This document shows, one piece after another, positions 61,779 through 64,000 of a stretch of 64,000 nucleotides of DNA. The stretch's first letter is position 1; each line of letters opens with the position of its first letter. The notes below the pieces were generated by a model. That model was given only the letters and a program-made list of their open reading frames with translations. It was not told the origin of the DNA and searched no databases. The stretch is from Sellimonas caecigallum (GTDB lineage Bacteria; Bacillota; Clostridia; Lachnospirales; Lachnospiraceae): NCBI RefSeq assembly GCF_019754295.1, contig NZ_VIRV01000005.1:62001-126000 (forward strand), written 5' to 3'. The position numbers and the translations under genes were made by a program.

Positions 61779-63635
61779 CTATTTAAACGGCAATTCTTCC
61801 TGTTCCTCTATCTTCTCAAATCCGTCTTTGTCTATATTTCCATTGAGCTTTATGTATACGCATCTTATAGGGCTTCCATTTACCTTTTTAACCTTATTAA
61901 GTCTTCCTCCCTGCGTCTGTATCAGACTGTTTTTATCCGCCCATGATAAAAACGACTTTTCCGAAAATCCACCCGATCGACACAGCTCTTTAAATGCTTG
62001 GTTGTAAATAATGGCATATCCATCTTCGATAACGCCCCATTTTTCACAATTGGATAATAGATCAAATCGTTGGCTGTTCATAGCAACTTTATCAAGGATA
62101 AACTGATAGCAGCGTTCATTATCAGAGAGCTCATTTCGGTCTATTAAAACACTTTTCGCATCATCCAATGAAATATACTGCCCGTCGTTAAAAATATGCT
62201 CTGTGGCAATTTTATCGGCTGTCAGGACAATAGAAAGCGATAAGCTTTGCTTCTGCATTTTGTCTGCATTAAACAGTTCCTTTTTAAACTCTGACTGTAT
62301 TTCTCTGATGCGATCTATCCCAAGTTCCCTAATTACTTCCACAAACTTTTTTCCAGCGAATCCATAGTTCTTCTTTACCGTATCTGCCGTTTTTTGCGGA
62401 TCATCGTACACTTTTTTACCACATTCGACTTCTAGGATTCTATTAATGGCACCACCTTGATTAACATAACTGCTTAAAGGTCGCTCGCCATTGCAGATCA
62501 TGACATTTTTCCATCGGTTTTCCCGGTTGATGCCAAGATCTTTGTTGGATCGGCTTTTCCCTTTTCCAGAGCACAGATCATAAACAATTCCTTCAAAATT
62601 ATCTCTGATCCTGGCCGATGTTTTACTTGTATCATCAAGAAACATTGGAAGATTATTCAACATATCGGCCTTTGCTTCCAATGCTACATCTGTGGTTTTA
62701 AAATCTCCTATATAGCTGCTTTCGTCCGGATTCGCCCACACAGATGCAGCAACCATCAGCGATACTGTTTTTCCACCTTCTGTTTCGCCCCACAAGTCCA
62801 CAAAAAATGGGAGCCCTCCCAGCGGATGCACAAGTACACTTGCAAATGATGCAGCAAGTAAGAATTTAACCTCGATTCTTCCGCTTTTCCTCAAATCTTT
62901 CACGTGATCCAGCCATAATTTATAACTTCCACGTTCAGAAACACTCTCAAACGTCTGCCGAAACCTCGAATCTCCGTCAAATATAATATCCGTATCGTAC
63001 GGGATGAATTCATTTTCTATCCACCCCAGCTTACTGGTTGAATATTGTACATCTATATAATCATCATTTCCGTTTTCCACATCTGCCAGATATTTCACTA
63101 ACAGCTTTGCGTTCTCAGATGTAACTGCAATTCCTCTTCCGGACAGCGCTACGATTTTACTTGCCGATGTGATCATAATTTTAGGAACAACAATCTCATT
63201 CCATCTCCCATTTCTTTTGTACGCAAGCTTAATCTGTTCTTCTCCTGTTTCAAGATTCTTTAGCCGTTCTATTGGGAGAATTGGATGGTAACATGCTACT
63301 TCTTCAATTCCGCCTGATGTCTGTGCATAAATCCCTGCGTCATTCGCAATCCAACCACCACAAAACATGTTGTCATATTCTCCAGAGAAATTTGTGTAAT
63401 TATCAAGGGAACAAACTGCTCTCGTCTCTTTTTCCTGTCGTTTCATTTCCCGATCTGCTTGATTATATCCTTTTAGCAGCTCATCAAAATCTGACTTAAC
63501 TCCGAGCACCCTCGCTCTTCTTCCCAGCTGTACTTTGCGCTTGGACCGTTCAATAGGATCTTCGATTTCAAACAATTCGATAAAAACTTCATCATCCAAA
63601 ATCGAATCAGCATCCAGTTCCTTCAACTCTTTCAA
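61779..63635 (-). CDS. DUF927 domain protein (phage helicase/primase-type ATPase)
   Basis: 618 residues. The DUF927 core includes VALSGRGIAVTSENAKLLVKYL, PLGGLPFFVDLWGETEGGKTVSLMVAASVW with the Walker A Gly-Gly-Lys-Thr, FLDDTSKTS with Walker B, and ENRWKNVMICNGERPLSSY. Such proteins replace a classical helicase in phages and plasmids and work with a CHC2 primase, here encoded just upstream with a 4-base overlap. TTG start behind GAGGTGG. Confidence 0.9.
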   Translation of the reverse strand: MKELKELDADSILDDEVFIELFEIEDPIERSKRKVQLGRRARVLGVKSDFDELLKGYNQADREMKRQEKETRAVCSLDNYTNFSGEYDNMFCGGWIANDAGIYAQTSGGIEEVACYHPILPIERLKNLETGEEQIKLAYKRNGRWNEIVVPKIMITSASKIVALSGRGIAVTSENAKLLVKYLADVENGNDDYIDVQYSTSKLGWIENEFIPYDTDIIFDGDSRFRQTFESVSERGSYKLWLDHVKDLRKSGRIEVKFLLAASFASVLVHPLGGLPFFVDLWGETEGGKTVSLMVAASVWANPDESSYIGDFKTTDVALEAKADMLNNLPMFLDDTSKTSARIRDNFEGIVYDLCSGKGKSRSNKDLGINRENRWKNVMICNGERPLSSYVNQGGAINRILEVECGKKVYDDPQKTADTVKKNYGFAGKKFVEVIRELGIDRIREIQSEFKKELFNADKMQKQSLSLSIVLTADKIATEHIFNDGQYISLDDAKSVLIDRNELSDNERCYQFILDKVAMNSQRFDLLSNCEKWGVIEDGYAIIYNQAFKELCRSGGFSEKSFLSWADKNSLIQTQGGRLNKVKKVNGSPIRCVYIKLNGNIDKDGFEKIEEQEELPFK

Positions 63636-64000
63636 GTTACCACCTCTTCTCCGTTTAATATCTCATGTATGTATAATTGATATTGCAATGCATTATAGCA
63701 ATCGCACCAAGTTTCCGAAAAAGGCTCTGAGCATCTTATATAATCCCGATAAATATCCATAAGCATACTGTTTAATTCTTTCTTTTTTCTAAGTTTTTCT
63801 TCAGCTTTTTTTCGCTCTTCTTGCTTCTTCTTTCTTCGATACACAGCCAACTTAGATTCAAACGTATTCTTTCCATATGTTCCGCCCAGACTTTCAAATG
63901 CTGTTTTAAAATCAACTTGATCCATAAGCTGCACAAAAGTAAAAATATCTCCAGATTTCCCGCACCCAAAGCAATAAAAACTGTCTTTGTAAATTTTTAA
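63632..64000 (-). CDS. CHC2 zinc-finger primase-like protein (5' end beyond window)
   Basis: The frame is open to the window edge, so the N-terminus is missing. The visible 122 residues begin LKIYKDSFYCFGCGKSGDIF, the second half of a DnaG-type CHC2 zinc finger, then DQVDFKTAFESLGGTYG and a Lys/Glu-rich helix (RRKKKQEERKKAEEKLRKKK). With the DUF927 ATPase it probably primes phage DNA replication. Partial; any start inside the window would lose the finger. Confidence 0.82.
   Translation of the reverse strand, partial: LKIYKDSFYCFGCGKSGDIFTFVQLMDQVDFKTAFESLGGTYGKNTFESKLAVYRRKKKQEERKKAEEKLRKKKELNSMLMDIYRDYIRCSEPFSETWCDCYNALQYQLYIHEILNGEEVVT

Overview
The window is a low-GC Firmicutes chromosome, most likely a gut Lachnospiraceae species (Mediterraneibacter/Dorea/Ruminococcus gnavus-like). 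This is inferred from gene order (lysS-greA-dusB-DUF6145-birA; rpsF-ssb-rpsR behind DUF951), strong AGGAGG ribosome sites, frequent GTG/TTG starts and many Clostridia families of unknown function. It divides into a chromosomal part (1 to about 34,145) and the left part of a large prophage (about 34,145 to the window end).

Chromosomal part. On the minus strand, 174-4968 carries lysyl-tRNA synthetase with an extra C-terminal tRNA-binding domain, GreA, DusB, a DUF6145-like protein and biotin ligase. At 5166-7205 a patatin-like phospholipase runs in frame, without a stop, into a complete ornithine carbamoyltransferase that keeps its own ribosome site. Next come a SleB-type cell-wall hydrolase, the rpsF-ssb-rpsR operon with promoter, candidate leader and terminator, DUF951, and a class B sortase with a repeat-rich cytoplasmic N-terminus. 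An ornithine-cyclodeaminase-like reductase and an unusual IlvD/Edd dehydratase lie opposite a LysR regulator. The stretch 15-33 kb is mixed metabolism and envelope: zinc-ribbon membrane protein, flavodoxin, aldo/keto reductase, an FtsX-type permease, threonine aldolase, LrgAB, DUF3810, stand-alone riboflavin kinase, an ECF sigma/anti-sigma pair, a prepilin peptidase, a MalY-type lyase, and a redox cluster (DUF3737, O-acetyltransferase, FMN reductase, DUF4405, LysR, MerR, cupin, flavodoxin lipoprotein).

Prophage. At 34,145-34,168 lies the 3' end of a tRNA gene (T-arm and acceptor strand, with its own terminator) but no 5' part, as expected at the edge of a phage integrated into a tRNA gene. 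Every gene beyond it is on the minus strand. Reading with transcription (high to low coordinates): CHC2 primase (cut by the window end), DUF927 helicase/primase, small early proteins, a RinA-like late activator, terminase small and large subunits, portal, MuF-type minor capsid protein with a toxin-like C-terminus and a possible immunity gene, scaffold, major capsid, head fibre, head-tail connectors, tail tube, tail chaperones, tape measure, distal tail protein, tail-tip protein with collagen-like repeats, baseplate and receptor-binding proteins, holin, endolysin, and a small left-end operon with a Cro/CI-like regulator under two tandem promoters. This is a siphovirus layout. The integrase and right boundary are outside the window.

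Main points of interest: (1) 23 perfect copies of the pentanucleotide AGAGC inside a short ORF with its own ribosome site between two receptor-binding genes, whose copy number determines where translation ends relative to the next start, so a candidate phase-variation switch; (2) the MuF toxin-like tail with an overlapping acidic partner gene; (3) the patatin-carbamoyltransferase in-frame fusion; (4) the IlvD-family protein with altered metal-ligand motifs; (5) several regulatory sites in the prophage. No BLAST, HMM or structure search was run; family calls rest on recognised motifs and remembered families.
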